DNA of 64,000 nt from Flavimaricola sp. (GCA_029255105.1 JAQWWH010000013.1:1-64000); one strand, 5' to 3'. Positions 17,428 through 28,025 are shown, counted from the first letter of the stretch. Translations and numbers: made by a program. Notes: generated by a model not told the origin, from the letters alone.

Positions 17428-18128
17428 GCGATCTCTTCTGGGTTCAGCTTGGTCGCGTTCAGGACGACCTCGCGGATGGCACCGTCGGCAAAGTGGATGA
17501 CCCGGTCGGCCATTTTGGCGGTATGGGCGGCATGGGTCACCATCAGGATGGTCGATCCAAGCTGGTCGTTGACATCCTGCAGGACCTTCAGAACCGTGCG
17601 CCCCGTCTGGCTGTCCAACGCGCCGGTCGGCTCATCGCAGAACAGAACCTCCGGCTGTTTGGCGATGGCGCGGGCAATCGCGACGCGTTGCTGTTCGCCC
17701 CCTGATAGTTGGGCCGGAAAGTGATCGGCCCGGTCGGCCAGCCCGACCAATGCCAAGGCATCACCTGCATCAAGCGGGGCCTGCGCAATCTCGGTCACCA
17801 GTTCCACATTTTCGCGGGCAGTCAGGCTGGGCATGAGGTTGTAGAACTGAAACACAAAGCCCACGTGATCCCGCCGAAAGCGGGTCAACTGCCGGTCGGT
17901 CATTTCGGACAGGTTGGTGTCATGAAACAGCGCCGTCCCGTCGGTCGCCCGGTCAAGGCCGCCCAGAATGTTCAGCAGAGTGGACTTGCCAGACCCGGAA
18001 GGCCCCAAAAGGACGACGACCTCGCCTTTGGGAATTTCCAGATCGACACCGCGCAGGGCGTGGACTGCCGTATGCCCTTCTCCGTAGACCTTGGTCAGGC
18101 CTCGGGTGGTGAAGGCGGGGGATGTCAT
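17421..18128 (-). CDS. ABC transporter ATP-binding protein, LolD/MacB type
   Basis: 235-residue ATPase with Walker [13 protein letters not shown], the signature [15 protein letters not shown] and Walker [13 protein letters not shown]. The [12 protein letters not shown] segment is characteristic of the LolD/MacB/FtsE group that works with FtsX-like permeases. It is the first gene of the leftward efflux operon and overlaps the permease by 7 bp. Its start is the ATG at 18128. It is divergent from the TauE-like gene across a 327-bp region. Confidence 0.92.
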   Translation of the reverse strand: MTSPAFTTRGLTKVYGEGHTAVHALRGVDLEIPKGEVVVLLGPSGSGKSTLLNILGGLDRATDGTALFHDTNLSEMTDRQLTRFRRDHVGFVFQFYNLMPSLTARENVELVTEIAQAPLDAGDALALVGLADRADHFPAQLSGGEQQRVAIARAIAKQPEVLFCDEPTGALDSQTGRTVLKVLQDVNDQLGSTILMVTHAAHTAKMADRVIHFADGAIREVVLNATKLNPEEIAW

Positions 18129-18455
18129 TTGGACGTGACCATCGGCAAAGTCCCTTCAGGAGTCGGTCCTGTTGTGCCCTCTTGGTAGCAGCAAGGCGCT
18201 GCGATCCCAAGGATTTGCGAAGCGGGCGGGGCCGAGGGTCCGGGGGCCGCGTCCGACGATGTGCCGTTGCAACGGGCCCCTAGCCGATAAACGAGCCCTG
18301 TCAGATTTGCACGACCATAAGACAAAAGCCGTGCTAGGCATCGGCCACACTGATTCAGATAAGTCCCGCAAATTGACCATCCCGCTGCCCCTGCCCAACC
18401 CCCCTGCCTTCTTTCAGCCAGACCAGATGCCCCGTCCCCATGCTGGAGGCTTGCC
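18129..18455. other. Intergenic region between divergent genes
   Basis: 327 bp separating the ABC ATPase gene and the TauE/SafE gene. It must hold promoters in both directions. The SD of the TauE gene (GGAGG, 18445-18449) is clear. I see no strong inverted repeat, FNR box, RNA gene or protein-like frame. Confidence 0.6.
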
Positions 18456-19217
18456 ATGATTGACGGGGCAACCGATCTGGACCTGTTTTCATGGGCGGTC
18501 ATCTTTACCGCCCTTGCCCTTGGCGGTCTTTTGAAAGGCGCGACCGGGGCGGGGTCACCTGTGGTTGCCGTCCCTGTCATGGCGGTTTTTATCGATGTGC
18601 GGCTGGCGGTGATCCTGATGGCGGCCCCCAACCTTGTCACCAACAGCTGGCAGATCGTGCAGTACCGACATGCGCGGCTGCCCGATCGCTTCTCGCTCAA
18701 GTTCGGACTGGCCGGAGCCTTTGGGGCGATCGTCGGGACGGCGATCCTCGCCTCTGTCCCGCAGGATGCCCTGTCGATCCTCGTGGCGGTTTCTGTGGTC
18801 TGCTACATTCTGCTGCGATTGGTGCGGCCGGGTTTTCGGCTGCCCATGCCGCTTGCCCATAAGCTGGTCTGGCCGCTGGGGGCCATATCGGGCGTATTGC
18901 AAGGGGCGGCCGGCATTTCGGCCCCTGTCTCGGTCAGTTTCCTTAATGCGCTGGGGATCCCGCGCGACGCCTTTATCGTCACCGTCTCGTCGTTCTTTTG
19001 GGCGATGGCGATTGTGCAGATCCCGACGCTGTTCTTCGTGGGCCTCTTGACCTGGGACCGGATGGCGATCAGTGCCGTCGCCCTGATCCCGCTGTTGCTG
19101 TTCATGCCAGTCGGCAACTGGATCGCGGCACGGCTGTCGGCCAAGGCCTTTGACACCGTGGTGCTGGCGCTGCTGGCAGCGCTTGCCGCGCGCCTGATCT
19201 ACGCCTCCCTGACCTGA
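18456..19217 (+). CDS. TauE/SafE-family sulfite/organosulfonate exporter
   Basis: 253-residue membrane protein with seven to eight hydrophobic spans and the family pattern GGLLKGATGAGSPVVAVP near residue 25, plus VLQGAAGISAPV near the middle; these paired re-entrant motifs define TauE/SafE. It likely exports a small anion such as sulfite or a carboxylate. The start has GGAGG six bases upstream. It is separated by 117 bp from the following amidohydrolase and could be transcribed with it, although nothing requires that. Confidence 0.9.
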   Translation: MIDGATDLDLFSWAVIFTALALGGLLKGATGAGSPVVAVPVMAVFIDVRLAVILMAAPNLVTNSWQIVQYRHARLPDRFSLKFGLAGAFGAIVGTAILASVPQDALSILVAVSVVCYILLRLVRPGFRLPMPLAHKLVWPLGAISGVLQGAAGISAPVSVSFLNALGIPRDAFIVTVSSFFWAMAIVQIPTLFFVGLLTWDRMAISAVALIPLLLFMPVGNWIAARLSAKAFDTVVLALLAALAARLIYASLT

Positions 19218-19334
19218 AGACCCCATTGCCAAGCGACGCAAACCGTGCCGCGAGGCAGATTTCCAGTTGTGCAATCGTTCGCAAAGCTGTCAAATGCCGT
19301 AACTCACACTCACAGCTTCAAGGTTGACCACAAG

Positions 19335-20303
19335 ATGACCGACACGACCGGGACCCACCAGATCATCGCGATCGAAGAACACTTCATGGACCGAGATCTG
19401 GCCAAGCATTTCGGCCATGCCGCCGCCGATCCGGCCTCGCCCATCGGGGAACGGCTTTATGATTTCCTAGACATCCGCATCCGCGAGATGGACGCAGCCG
19501 GGGTCGATATGCAGGTCCTGTCGCACCAATCCCCCGGCACCCAGCGGCTGGGTGCGGATGTGGCGGTGCAGGAATGCCAGGCGGTCAACAACGTGCTGGC
19601 CGCAGCCATCGCCGCGGCCCCCGACAGGTTCAGCGGCTTTGCCATGATCCCCACGGTCGATCCCGCCGCCGCCGCCGATGAGATGACCCGCGCCGTCGAA
19701 GAGCTTGGCCTGAAAGGCGCGATGATCCACGGCCTCAGCCATGGGCGCTTTGTGGACGAGCCTGAGTTCTGGCCGATCTTCGCCCGGGCCGAGGCGTTGG
19801 GCGTGCCCGTCTACCTGCACCCCGCCCTGCCCGACAAGACGGTGATCGAGCGCTACTACGGTGCCTACGCCAAAAGCCATCCGGGCCTTTTGCGTGCCGG
19901 TTGGGGCTTTGGCGTCGAAACCGGGACACAGGCTGTCCGCCTTGTCCTGAGCGGGCTGTTCGACAAGCACCCCGACGTCAAGCTGATCCTGGGCCACCTT
20001 GGCGAAAGCATACCCTTCCTGATGGAACGCATCGACGAGACGTTTTCGCGCAAAGAGAACGAGGCCGTCGCCTTCCGCGAGACGTTCCTGCGGAACTTCG
20101 TTGTGACAACAAGCGGCTTTTTCTCGGACTCCGCCCTGAAATGCTGCATCGAAGAATTGGGGGTTGAGCGCATCCTGTTCGCCATCGACTGGCCCTATGT
20201 CAAAAACGAGGACGGCGTGAACTGGCTGTCCAAGTTCGACATGGACCCGGCTGACAAGGACAAGATCTTTTCGGGCAACGCCAAGGCGCTTCTCGGCCTA
20301 TAG
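19335..20303 (+). CDS. Amidohydrolase-2 family protein (decarboxylase-like)
   Basis: 322-residue TIM-barrel protein of the amidohydrolase_2 family that includes gamma-resorcylate, 2,3-dihydroxybenzoate and ACMS decarboxylases. The ExH motif is IEEHF (residues 13-17), followed by HPALP, GHLGE and the metal/catalytic Asp in FAIDWPY. Start chosen at MTDTTGTHQI, where family similarity begins; the frame is open 30 codons further upstream. Non-oxidative decarboxylation or hydrolysis of an aromatic acid is likely. It lies 80 bp before an FAD oxidoreductase and may share a pathway with it. Confidence 0.87.
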   Translation: MTDTTGTHQIIAIEEHFMDRDLAKHFGHAAADPASPIGERLYDFLDIRIREMDAAGVDMQVLSHQSPGTQRLGADVAVQECQAVNNVLAAAIAAAPDRFSGFAMIPTVDPAAAADEMTRAVEELGLKGAMIHGLSHGRFVDEPEFWPIFARAEALGVPVYLHPALPDKTVIERYYGAYAKSHPGLLRAGWGFGVETGTQAVRLVLSGLFDKHPDVKLILGHLGESIPFLMERIDETFSRKENEAVAFRETFLRNFVVTTSGFFSDSALKCCIEELGVERILFAIDWPYVKNEDGVNWLSKFDMDPADKDKIFSGNAKALLGL

Positions 20304-20383
20304 ACTTTCTGGTGCGACCGCCCCGCCATTGGCTCTGCCAGCACATGCTGGCATGATCCGGGCAAACAGCGGGGGCGGGCGTG

Positions 20384-21733
20384 ATGCAGTCAGAGGCGAT
20401 ACGGAACACGGAAACGGACGTTCTGGTGGTGGGCGGCGGCACCGCCGGGTTCGGTGCGGCCGTCGCGGCCGGCAGGCTGGGTCTGTCCGTCTGCCTGATC
20501 GAGGCCAGCAGCAAGGTCGGCGGTGTTATGGCCTTTTGCCCCGGAATGCCCTGGGGCGCCGCCTACCCCGCTGACGCCATCATCGGTGGCCTGATGGCCG
20601 AACTGACCGACAGGCTGGCCGCAATGACGCCGCCCGCTGCGGAAAAGCGGCCCTGCACGCTGGCCAACTTTGGCCCCGAGATCCACTACGACCCCGAGGT
20701 GGCGACCCTGACCATGTTCGAGATGCTCGAAGAGGCCGGGGTCGATGTCCGCCTCAACACTACCGCCATCGAACCGGAGATGGTCGGCGACCGTATTGCC
20801 CGCGTCACCTGCTATGACCGGCATGGACCGCATGTTGTGACACCTCGGATCGTCATCGACTGTTCGGGGGATGGCGATATCTCGGCCAAGGCGGGGGTTC
20901 CCTATACGCTGGGCGATGGCAAAGGGAACATGATGGGCGTCACCCTGTCGTTCCACATGATCGGCGCCGATTGCGACCGGGTCTTTGCCGACCCCGATCC
21001 CTATTTCAAGGCCCATGCAGCTAGGGGTATCGCCGAAGGGCGGCTGCACCCCGATCTGGCGCAGCTGTACCTGATGCGCGGCTTTCACCCCGACACGGTT
21101 TTTTGCAACTCCGTCGTTCTGCGCGGGGTGGACGGGACGGACCCGCAGGCGATCAGCCGGGCCACACAGGAAGGCCGCCGCCGTTGCCACCAGCTTGCCC
21201 GGTTTCTGGTCGACAGCGTTCCGGGGTTCGAGGCGGCCCGCCTGTCCTCGCTCGGGCCAACTGTTGGGGTGCGCGAAACGCGCAAGCTTGATGGCCTTTA
21301 CAAGGTGACAGGTCAGGACCTTGCCCGGGCGACCAAGTTTGCCGACGGCATCGTGGCCTGTGACAACCCGGTGGACGATGTGATGCGGGCGGATGGGGAC
21401 ATGACCCATGACGCCATCGTGGCCCCCGGAGCCTATTATACCATCCCCTTCCGGGCGCTGGTGCCAGCGCGGATCAGCAACCTGATGTTCGCCGGGCGCA
21501 TCCTGTCGGCGGACCTTGTTGCCTTTGCCTCGGTCCGGGGGATGCCGCAGTGCATGGCGATGGGTCAGGCGGCAGGAACCGCGGCGGCGCTGGCCTCGCG
21601 GGCGGGCCGTGCTGTGCAGGAGGTCGATACCGACGCCCTCGTCCGGTCGCTGCAGGATCAGGGGGTCAACGGGCTTGGGGGACAGCCCCTTGTTCCGCCG
21701 CACCAGACGGATGCGCTGGCCTCGACGGCCTGA
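20384..21733 (+). CDS. FAD-dependent oxidoreductase (FAD_oxidored type)
   Basis: 449-residue flavoprotein with an N-terminal dinucleotide-binding motif DVLVVGGGTAGFGAAVAA and a second FAD contact at the C-terminus (FAGRILSADLVAFASVRGMP). The pattern fits the PF12831-like group of FAD-dependent oxidoreductases rather than monooxygenases. The start is ATG at 20384; an in-frame GTG three bases earlier is equally served by the GGGGGCGGG purine tract. Its last 68 bases overlap, tail-to-tail, the 3' end of the P-type ATPase gene. Substrate unknown. Confidence 0.87.
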   Translation: MQSEAIRNTETDVLVVGGGTAGFGAAVAAGRLGLSVCLIEASSKVGGVMAFCPGMPWGAAYPADAIIGGLMAELTDRLAAMTPPAAEKRPCTLANFGPEIHYDPEVATLTMFEMLEEAGVDVRLNTTAIEPEMVGDRIARVTCYDRHGPHVVTPRIVIDCSGDGDISAKAGVPYTLGDGKGNMMGVTLSFHMIGADCDRVFADPDPYFKAHAARGIAEGRLHPDLAQLYLMRGFHPDTVFCNSVVLRGVDGTDPQAISRATQEGRRRCHQLARFLVDSVPGFEAARLSSLGPTVGVRETRKLDGLYKVTGQDLARATKFADGIVACDNPVDDVMRADGDMTHDAIVAPGAYYTIPFRALVPARISNLMFAGRILSADLVAFASVRGMPQCMAMGQAAGTAAALASRAGRAVQEVDTDALVRSLQDQGVNGLGGQPLVPPHQTDALASTA

Positions 21734-23573
21734 CCCTCGCAGGTTCGATCCGCAAGGCCCTGAGAGCATTCAGAATAACGGCCACGTCGATCACCTCTTG
21801 CAAAAGTGCGCCCTGAACCGGCGACAGATAGCCAAGGGCCGCCGCCACCATGCCAACCACCGAAAGACCGATCCCGGCGACGACGCTTTGCAGAGCGATC
21901 CGCCGGGCGCTACGGGCGATCTGCAATCCGGGCAACAGCCGGTCGAGGTGATCGACCAGCAGGATCACATCCGCCGCCTCGGCCGAGGCCGCAGCACCGC
22001 GTGCCCCCATGGCCACGCCCACATCAGCCGCCGCCAGCGCGGGCGCATCATTGATCCCGTCGCCCACCATCATCACCGCGCCGTCCTTACGCTCTGACAG
22101 AACGAGGAGGACCTTCTGATCCGGGCTAAGGTCGGACCGCACCGCATCAAGGCCAAGGCCCGCCGTGACGGTGTTGGCCACCTCTGCCCGGTCGCCGGTC
22201 GCCAGAATGATCCGCTCAACCCCTTGGGCCCGCAGGCCTGCCAAAAGGTCGGCTGTCCCTCCGCGCAGGGCATCGGACATGACCAGATGGGCGGCAAAGC
22301 GACCATCAACCGCGAGGGCCACGACTACCGACCCGGGCTCTTCGATCGGGGGGCTGGGCTGCGTGCCACCAAGCTTTGCGGCGACATAGGCAGCCCCTCC
22401 GACCAGAACCTTGCGTCCCTCAACCAGCCCCGACACGCCTTCGCCGGGGGTTTCAACCACATCTTCAGGGACCGGCAGCGTCAGACCACGGCCCCGGGCC
22501 GCCGCGACAATGGCCTGCGCAATCGGATGGCCCGAGGCCTGATCAAGCGTGGCCGCAAGGCGCAGAACCTCCTCTTCGGGGTCCTGACCATGCCGGTCGA
22601 TCCGCACGATCTGGGGGCGGCCATCGGTCAGCGTTCCGGTCTTGTCCAGGATCAGGGTGCGGATGCGGGCCATCGCCTCAAGCGGTTTGGCCCCTTTGAT
22701 GAGCACGCCGAAATGCGCGGCCCGGGACAGGCCTGCCACCAACGCCACGGGAACGGCAAGGATCAGAGGGCAAGGGGTGGCCACCACAAGAACCGCCACG
22801 GCACGGATCGGGTCGCCACTGCCCCACCATGCCACCCCGGCCAAGGCCACCGTCACGGCCAGAAACCAGAGCGAGTATTGATCGGCCATCCGCGCCATCG
22901 GCGCCTTGGACCTTTGCGCCGCTTCGACCAACCGGATGATGCCCGCATAGGTGCTGTCAGCGGCAAGATGGGTGGCCACCAGATCAAAGGCCTCGCCCGC
23001 GTTGGTCGACCCGCTCATCACCGCCTCGCCCGCCTGAAGGGTAACGGGAAGCGCCTCGCCCGTCAGGGCCGACTGGTCCAGCATGGCACGGCCCGAGGCG
23101 ACGGTGCCATCTACGGGCGCCACCTCGCCTTGCCGGATCAACAGGCAGTCCCCAAGGGCAATGTCGTCCAGCGACACATCCTCAAGCCCGCCATCCTTGT
23201 GCCGGGTCGCACTGCGCGGCACGCGGGACAGCAGGTCGTGCATCTCGCGGCGGGCGCGGCCCTCGGCAAAGCTTTCAAGGAAGGTCCCGCCGGAATACAT
23301 CAGCGCCACAACCGCCGCCGCCAACGTCTCATCGAACAAGAGGGCCGCCGACATCGACAGGGCCGCCACGATATCTAGCCCAACCTCGCCTTCGCGCAGG
23401 CTTTGAACGATCTCGATCACCAGCCCGATCAGGACCGGTGCGACACCGATCCGCCAGACGGTTCTGGCCAGATCAGGTTGCCCTGTAAAGTGCAGGACAA
23501 GCCCCGCCAAAAGCCCGGCCAGCGCCGTTAGCAACAGGACCGAGTTGACACGCTCACGAGAGGGAAAGGTCAT
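21666..23573 (-). CDS. P1B-type heavy-metal translocating ATPase (TPC motif)
   Basis: 635-residue metal pump. The phosphorylated Asp310 is in DKTGTLTDG, the actuator TGE is at 171-173, the P1B-specific HP is near 349-350 (SGHP), and GDGIND lies in the hinge. The transmembrane metal motif is TPCPL (266-270), not CPC; TPC is reported for the P1B-5-like group linked to Ni/Fe/Co. There is no N-terminal HMA domain. The C-terminal tail is proline- and arginine-rich and overlaps the FAD oxidoreductase by 68 bp. It shares its promoter region with the N-ATPase. A nickel or iron role near a [NiFe] hydrogenase is inference. Confidence 0.88.
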   Translation of the reverse strand: MTFPSRERVNSVLLLTALAGLLAGLVLHFTGQPDLARTVWRIGVAPVLIGLVIEIVQSLREGEVGLDIVAALSMSAALLFDETLAAAVVALMYSGGTFLESFAEGRARREMHDLLSRVPRSATRHKDGGLEDVSLDDIALGDCLLIRQGEVAPVDGTVASGRAMLDQSALTGEALPVTLQAGEAVMSGSTNAGEAFDLVATHLAADSTYAGIIRLVEAAQRSKAPMARMADQYSLWFLAVTVALAGVAWWGSGDPIRAVAVLVVATPCPLILAVPVALVAGLSRAAHFGVLIKGAKPLEAMARIRTLILDKTGTLTDGRPQIVRIDRHGQDPEEEVLRLAATLDQASGHPIAQAIVAAARGRGLTLPVPEDVVETPGEGVSGLVEGRKVLVGGAAYVAAKLGGTQPSPPIEEPGSVVVALAVDGRFAAHLVMSDALRGGTADLLAGLRAQGVERIILATGDRAEVANTVTAGLGLDAVRSDLSPDQKVLLVLSERKDGAVMMVGDGINDAPALAAADVGVAMGARGAAASAEAADVILLVDHLDRLLPGLQIARSARRIALQSVVAGIGLSVVGMVAAALGYLSPVQGALLQEVIDVAVILNALRALRIEPARVRPSRPAHPSGAAEQGAVPQAR

Positions 23574-23620
23574 TGGGGGACGCTTTGCAAGGGATCAGAA
23601 TGGGTCGGTGGGGTGCGCCA

Positions 23621-23653
23621 CCTGTCCCAAAAGGCAAGTGGTATTGGGACAGG
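23621..23653. promoter_or_regulatory. Perfect 10-bp inverted repeat upstream of metal ATPase
   Basis: CCTGTCCCAA (23621-23630) and TTGGGACAGG (23644-23653) are perfect complements across a 13-base spacer, ending 48 bp before the P-type ATPase start. It could be a metal-responsive operator or a 5' leader hairpin for that gene. The arms do not match the CueR or SmtB/ArsR sites I know. Confidence 0.55.
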
Positions 23654-23704
23654 CGGCACTGATCGTCAAATGAACACCAAACCCTTCTAGCTGAACAGAA
23701 ATGA

Positions 23705-23732
23705 CCGGCAATTGATCCAGATCAGTTGCCGG
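23705..23732. promoter_or_regulatory. FNR-type box in an extended palindrome
   Basis: The core TTGAT-CCAG-ATCAG (23712-23725) matches the FNR/FnrL consensus TTGAT-N4-ATCAA at nine of ten positions. It is flanked by perfectly complementary CCGGCAA and TTGCCGG arms, making a 28-base near-palindrome. It is centred 145 bp from the P-type ATPase start and 223 bp from the atpD start. The match is seen directly; control by an Fnr-type protein is inferred. Confidence 0.6.
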
Positions 23733-23760
23733 CTGTCAGTTTCTGCCAAGATACCCCCAT

Positions 23761-23789
23761 CCCATTTGGCCCCACCCCATTTGGCCCCA
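23761..23789. repeat. Tandem duplication of a 14-base unit
   Basis: CCCATTTGGCCCCA occurs at 23761-23774 and again at 23776-23789, one base apart, upstream of atpD. Only two copies are present. It may reflect slippage or duplicate a weak site; no function is claimed. Confidence 0.75.
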
Positions 23790-23896
23790 GTCCAGCAGCC
23801 CCCTCCCGGGGCCCGGCAAGGGCCGCAACCGCACCGCAGGAGCATTGATTTGAGCGTCGGCCCGCACCCAACAGACCAAGGCACCCCGCCGCGTGA

Positions 23897-25793
<1,897 letters not shown>

Positions 25794-25797
<4 letters not shown>

Positions 25798-26084
25798 CCG
25801 ATCCGGACAGAAAACCCGACGAGGACCGTTTGGCCGAGGCCGCCCGCCGCAGCCATGCCCGAGACACCGCGGCAAGGAACGACCCCGAGCCGTCATTGGC
25901 CCGCCGCTTTGGTCAGATCGGGGTCCTTGGCTGGATGATCGCGGGGCCGATGCTTTTGGGCGTTCTGGGGGGGCACTGGCTCGACCGGTTGCTGGCGACG
26001 GGCATCACGATTGCGGCGGCCCTGACCCTTGTGGGGGCGGGCCTTGGCCTTTGGTTTGCGATGCGATGGATGGGGGATCAATGA
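25794..26084 (+). CDS. atpQ: N-ATPase assembly protein AtpQ (AtpI-like)
   Basis: 96-residue protein with a charged N-terminal third (MTDPDRKPDEDRLAEAARR) followed by two membrane spans (about residues 43-62 and 70-90) in the AtpI/Gene-1 pattern. In N-ATPase operons the second small membrane protein after atpC is called AtpQ and is thought to assist rotor-ring assembly or Mg2+ supply. It overlaps atpC and atpR by 4 bp each. Identity rests on position and topology as well as residue pattern. Confidence 0.82.
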
Positions 26085-26356
26085 TGGACCTTGCACCTTA
26101 TGCCTTGGCCGGCGCGGCCGGTCTGGCCGGGGTCGGGATGGGCTGGCTGCATTTTCGCGGGCTGCGAATGGTGGCCGAGGGGCTCGTGGCTGGTCAGATG
26201 CGGGCGGTTCTGTTGCAGGTGGGGCGGCTGGCCTTGCTGGGGCTGTTTCTCTTTGCTTGCGCCCAGCTTGGCCCCCTGCCCCTGATAATGGCCGCGACGG
26301 GTGTGCTGGCGGGGCGCGCTGTCGTCCTGCGCCAATCGCGCGAGGCTGCCGGATGA
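26081..26356 (+). CDS. atpR: N-ATPase small membrane protein AtpR
   Basis: 91-residue membrane protein with three predicted spans; it begins MMDLAPYALAG and ends [20 protein letters not shown] at 26081 overlaps the atpQ stop; ATG at 26084 is an equally good start one codon later. AtpR is found only in N-ATPase operons, where conserved arginines in the membrane were proposed to contact the rotor c subunits; Arg residues are present after the first span and in the last. Short membrane proteins diverge quickly, so the name relies on synteny. Confidence 0.82.
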   Translation: MMDLAPYALAGAAGLAGVGMGWLHFRGLRMVAEGLVAGQMRAVLLQVGRLALLGLFLFACAQLGPLPLIMAATGVLAGRAVVLRQSREAAG

Positions 26357-27039
26357 CCGATACCCCCTTCACCCTGATCGAGGCCTTTCGGCTTTGGGGC
26401 CAGCCGATCAGCTGGACGGTACTGACCACCTGGGGGATCATGCTGTTCCTCGGCCTTGGCTCTGCGTTGATCTCGCGACGGCTGAACGTGCGTCCCGGAC
26501 GGTTGCAGGTGTTCCTTGAACTGTTCGTCGTCACGATCGAGGATCAGATCACCTCGACCCTGCCCGGTCCGCCTGACAGGTTCCGCGCCCTGATCGGCAC
26601 ACTGTTCCTGTTTATCCTGACGGCCAACTGGTGCTCTTTGATCCCCGGGATCGACCCTCCCACCGCCCATCTTGAGACGGACGCAGCCCTGGCGGGGATC
26701 GTCTTTGTGGCCACCATCGGCTTTGGCATCCGGTCGCAAGGTCTGGGGGGGTACCTTCGGGCCTTTGCCCGGCCCAACTGGGCCATGATCCCGCTGAACC
26801 TGATCGAGCAGGTGACACGCATCCTGTCCCTCATGGTGCGCCTGTTCGGCAATGTGATGAGCGGGGTCTTTGTCGTCGGGATCGTGCTGTCGCTGGCCGG
26901 TCTGCTGGTGCCCATCCCTCTCATGGCGCTCGACCTGCTGACCGGTGCGGTCCAGGCCTACATCTTTGCCATCCTCGCCCTCGTCTTCATCGCCTCTGCG
27001 GTGGAGGGCGCCCATTCAGAAAGGACCCCATCCGCATGA
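26353..27039 (+). CDS. atpB: N-ATPase Fo subunit a
   Basis: 228-residue subunit a with five to six membrane spans. The essential stator arginine is expected in the helix [20 protein letters not shown], which contains candidate Arg residues and the conserved LFGN turn; the next helix carries the usual Gln ([14 protein letters not shown]). ATG overlaps the atpR stop. It forms the ion half-channels with the c ring. It is slightly shorter than housekeeping subunits a (about 250-270 residues), as is common in N-ATPases. Confidence 0.92.
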   Translation: MTDTPFTLIEAFRLWGQPISWTVLTTWGIMLFLGLGSALISRRLNVRPGRLQVFLELFVVTIEDQITSTLPGPPDRFRALIGTLFLFILTANWCSLIPGIDPPTAHLETDAALAGIVFVATIGFGIRSQGLGGYLRAFARPNWAMIPLNLIEQVTRILSLMVRLFGNVMSGVFVVGIVLSLAGLLVPIPLMALDLLTGAVQAYIFAILALVFIASAVEGAHSERTPSA

Positions 27040-27281
27040 GCTATATCGAGATTGTCAGCATCTTTTGCGCCGCCTTTGCCGTGGCCTTCGGTGCCATCGG
27101 GCCTGCCTTGGCAGAGGGCCGCGCGGTGGCCGCCGCGATGGAGGCCATCGCCCGCCAGCCCGAGGCGGCAGGCACCATTTCGCGGACCCTCTTCGTAGGT
27201 CTTGCGATGATCGAGACGACGGCGATCTACTGCCTCGTCATCGCCCTCCTGCTGCTTTTTGCCAACCCCTACGTGATCTGA
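27036..27281 (+). CDS. atpE: N-ATPase Fo subunit c with two carboxylates
   Basis: 81-residue hairpin proteolipid forming the rotor ring. The loop ARQPEA is canonical. The ion-binding helix 2 has Glu60-Thr61-Thr62 and Tyr65, aligning with Glu65-Ser66-Thr67 and Tyr70 of the Na+-type Ilyobacter ring. Helix 1 has Glu27 where the Na+ ring has Gln32, so each hairpin holds two carboxylates. This pattern is typical of N-ATPases. It leaves open whether the coupling ion is Na+ or H+. It overlaps atpB by 4 bp. Confidence 0.93.
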   Translation: MSYIEIVSIFCAAFAVAFGAIGPALAEGRAVAAAMEAIARQPEAAGTISRTLFVGLAMIETTAIYCLVIALLLLFANPYVI

Positions 27282-27284
27282 CCC

Positions 27285-28025
27285 ATGGAGTTCGACTGGG
27301 TCACCTTTGGTCTTCAGGCCGTCAACGTTCTGGTCCTGCTGGCTATCCTGCGGCATTTCCTGTTCCGCCCGATCGTGGCAATCATCGCCAAACGACAGGA
27401 GGAAACAGAAGCCGCCATGGACAAGGCCGCCAAGGCCCAGACCGAGGCGGAAGCCGCGGCAGAAGAGGCGCGCCTTGCCGCCGCCCAGACCCATGATGCA
27501 AGGGCAGACGCCTTGTCCCAGGCCGCAACCGAGGGCGAAGCGCAGCGCAAGGCCCTGATCAGCAGCGCCCACAAAGAGGCCACCGACATCATCGAGGCCG
27601 CAAGGACGCAGGCCCTTCAGATCAAGGAAGACGCCGTGGCCGACACCCTGCGCCGGGCCCGCGATCTGGCAGAGGCGATTGCCCGCCGGGCCCTGTCGGA
27701 ACTGCCCGCCCCCCCCGATACCGCCCTGTTCGCCACCCGCCTCGGCAAGGCCCTGGACGCCATGTCAAAAACCGCCCGCGATGGTCTTTTTGGGGGCGAG
27801 AACCTGCGCATCGTGTCCGCGAGGGCGCTGACCGCGGCAGAGCTTGAGGGGATCAGGGCCGTCCTTACCCCCCTTGGCGTGAAGGACCCCGGCACAGAGG
27901 TGGACCCGGACCTGATCGCGGGTCTGGACCTGCGATCTTCGTCCGGCGTTGTGCGCAACTCACTCGCCCACAGCCTTACCCAGATTTCGGAGGCATTGCA
28001 CAATGACGACCGACCCGGGGCTTGA
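27285..28025 (+). CDS. atpF: N-ATPase Fo subunit b with delta-like C-terminus
   Basis: 246-residue peripheral stalk subunit, much longer than the usual ~160. An N-terminal span (about residues 8-25) and the HFLFRPI turn are followed by a long alanine- and glutamate-rich coiled coil to about residue 140. Residues 174-238 resemble the C-terminal domain of delta/OSCP: a helix start LTAAELEGIRAVL, then VDPDLIAGLDLR (207-218) and VVRNSLAHSLTQ. There is no separate atpH in the operon, so this gene appears to supply both roles. It overlaps atpA by 23 bp. Confidence 0.88.
   Translation: MEFDWVTFGLQAVNVLVLLAILRHFLFRPIVAIIAKRQEETEAAMDKAAKAQTEAEAAAEEARLAAAQTHDARADALSQAATEGEAQRKALISSAHKEATDIIEAARTQALQIKEDAVADTLRRARDLAEAIARRALSELPAPPDTALFATRLGKALDAMSKTARDGLFGGENLRIVSARALTAAELEGIRAVLTPLGVKDPGTEVDPDLIAGLDLRSSSGVVRNSLAHSLTQISEALHNDDRPGA

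Noticed and set aside
21666-23573. CopA-type copper exporter
   Set aside because: The membrane motif is TPC rather than CPC and there is no N-terminal metal-binding domain.
23761-23789. Tandem repeat considered as part of a CRISPR or iteron array
   Set aside because: Only two copies with a one-base gap; no spacers and no replication or cas gene nearby.
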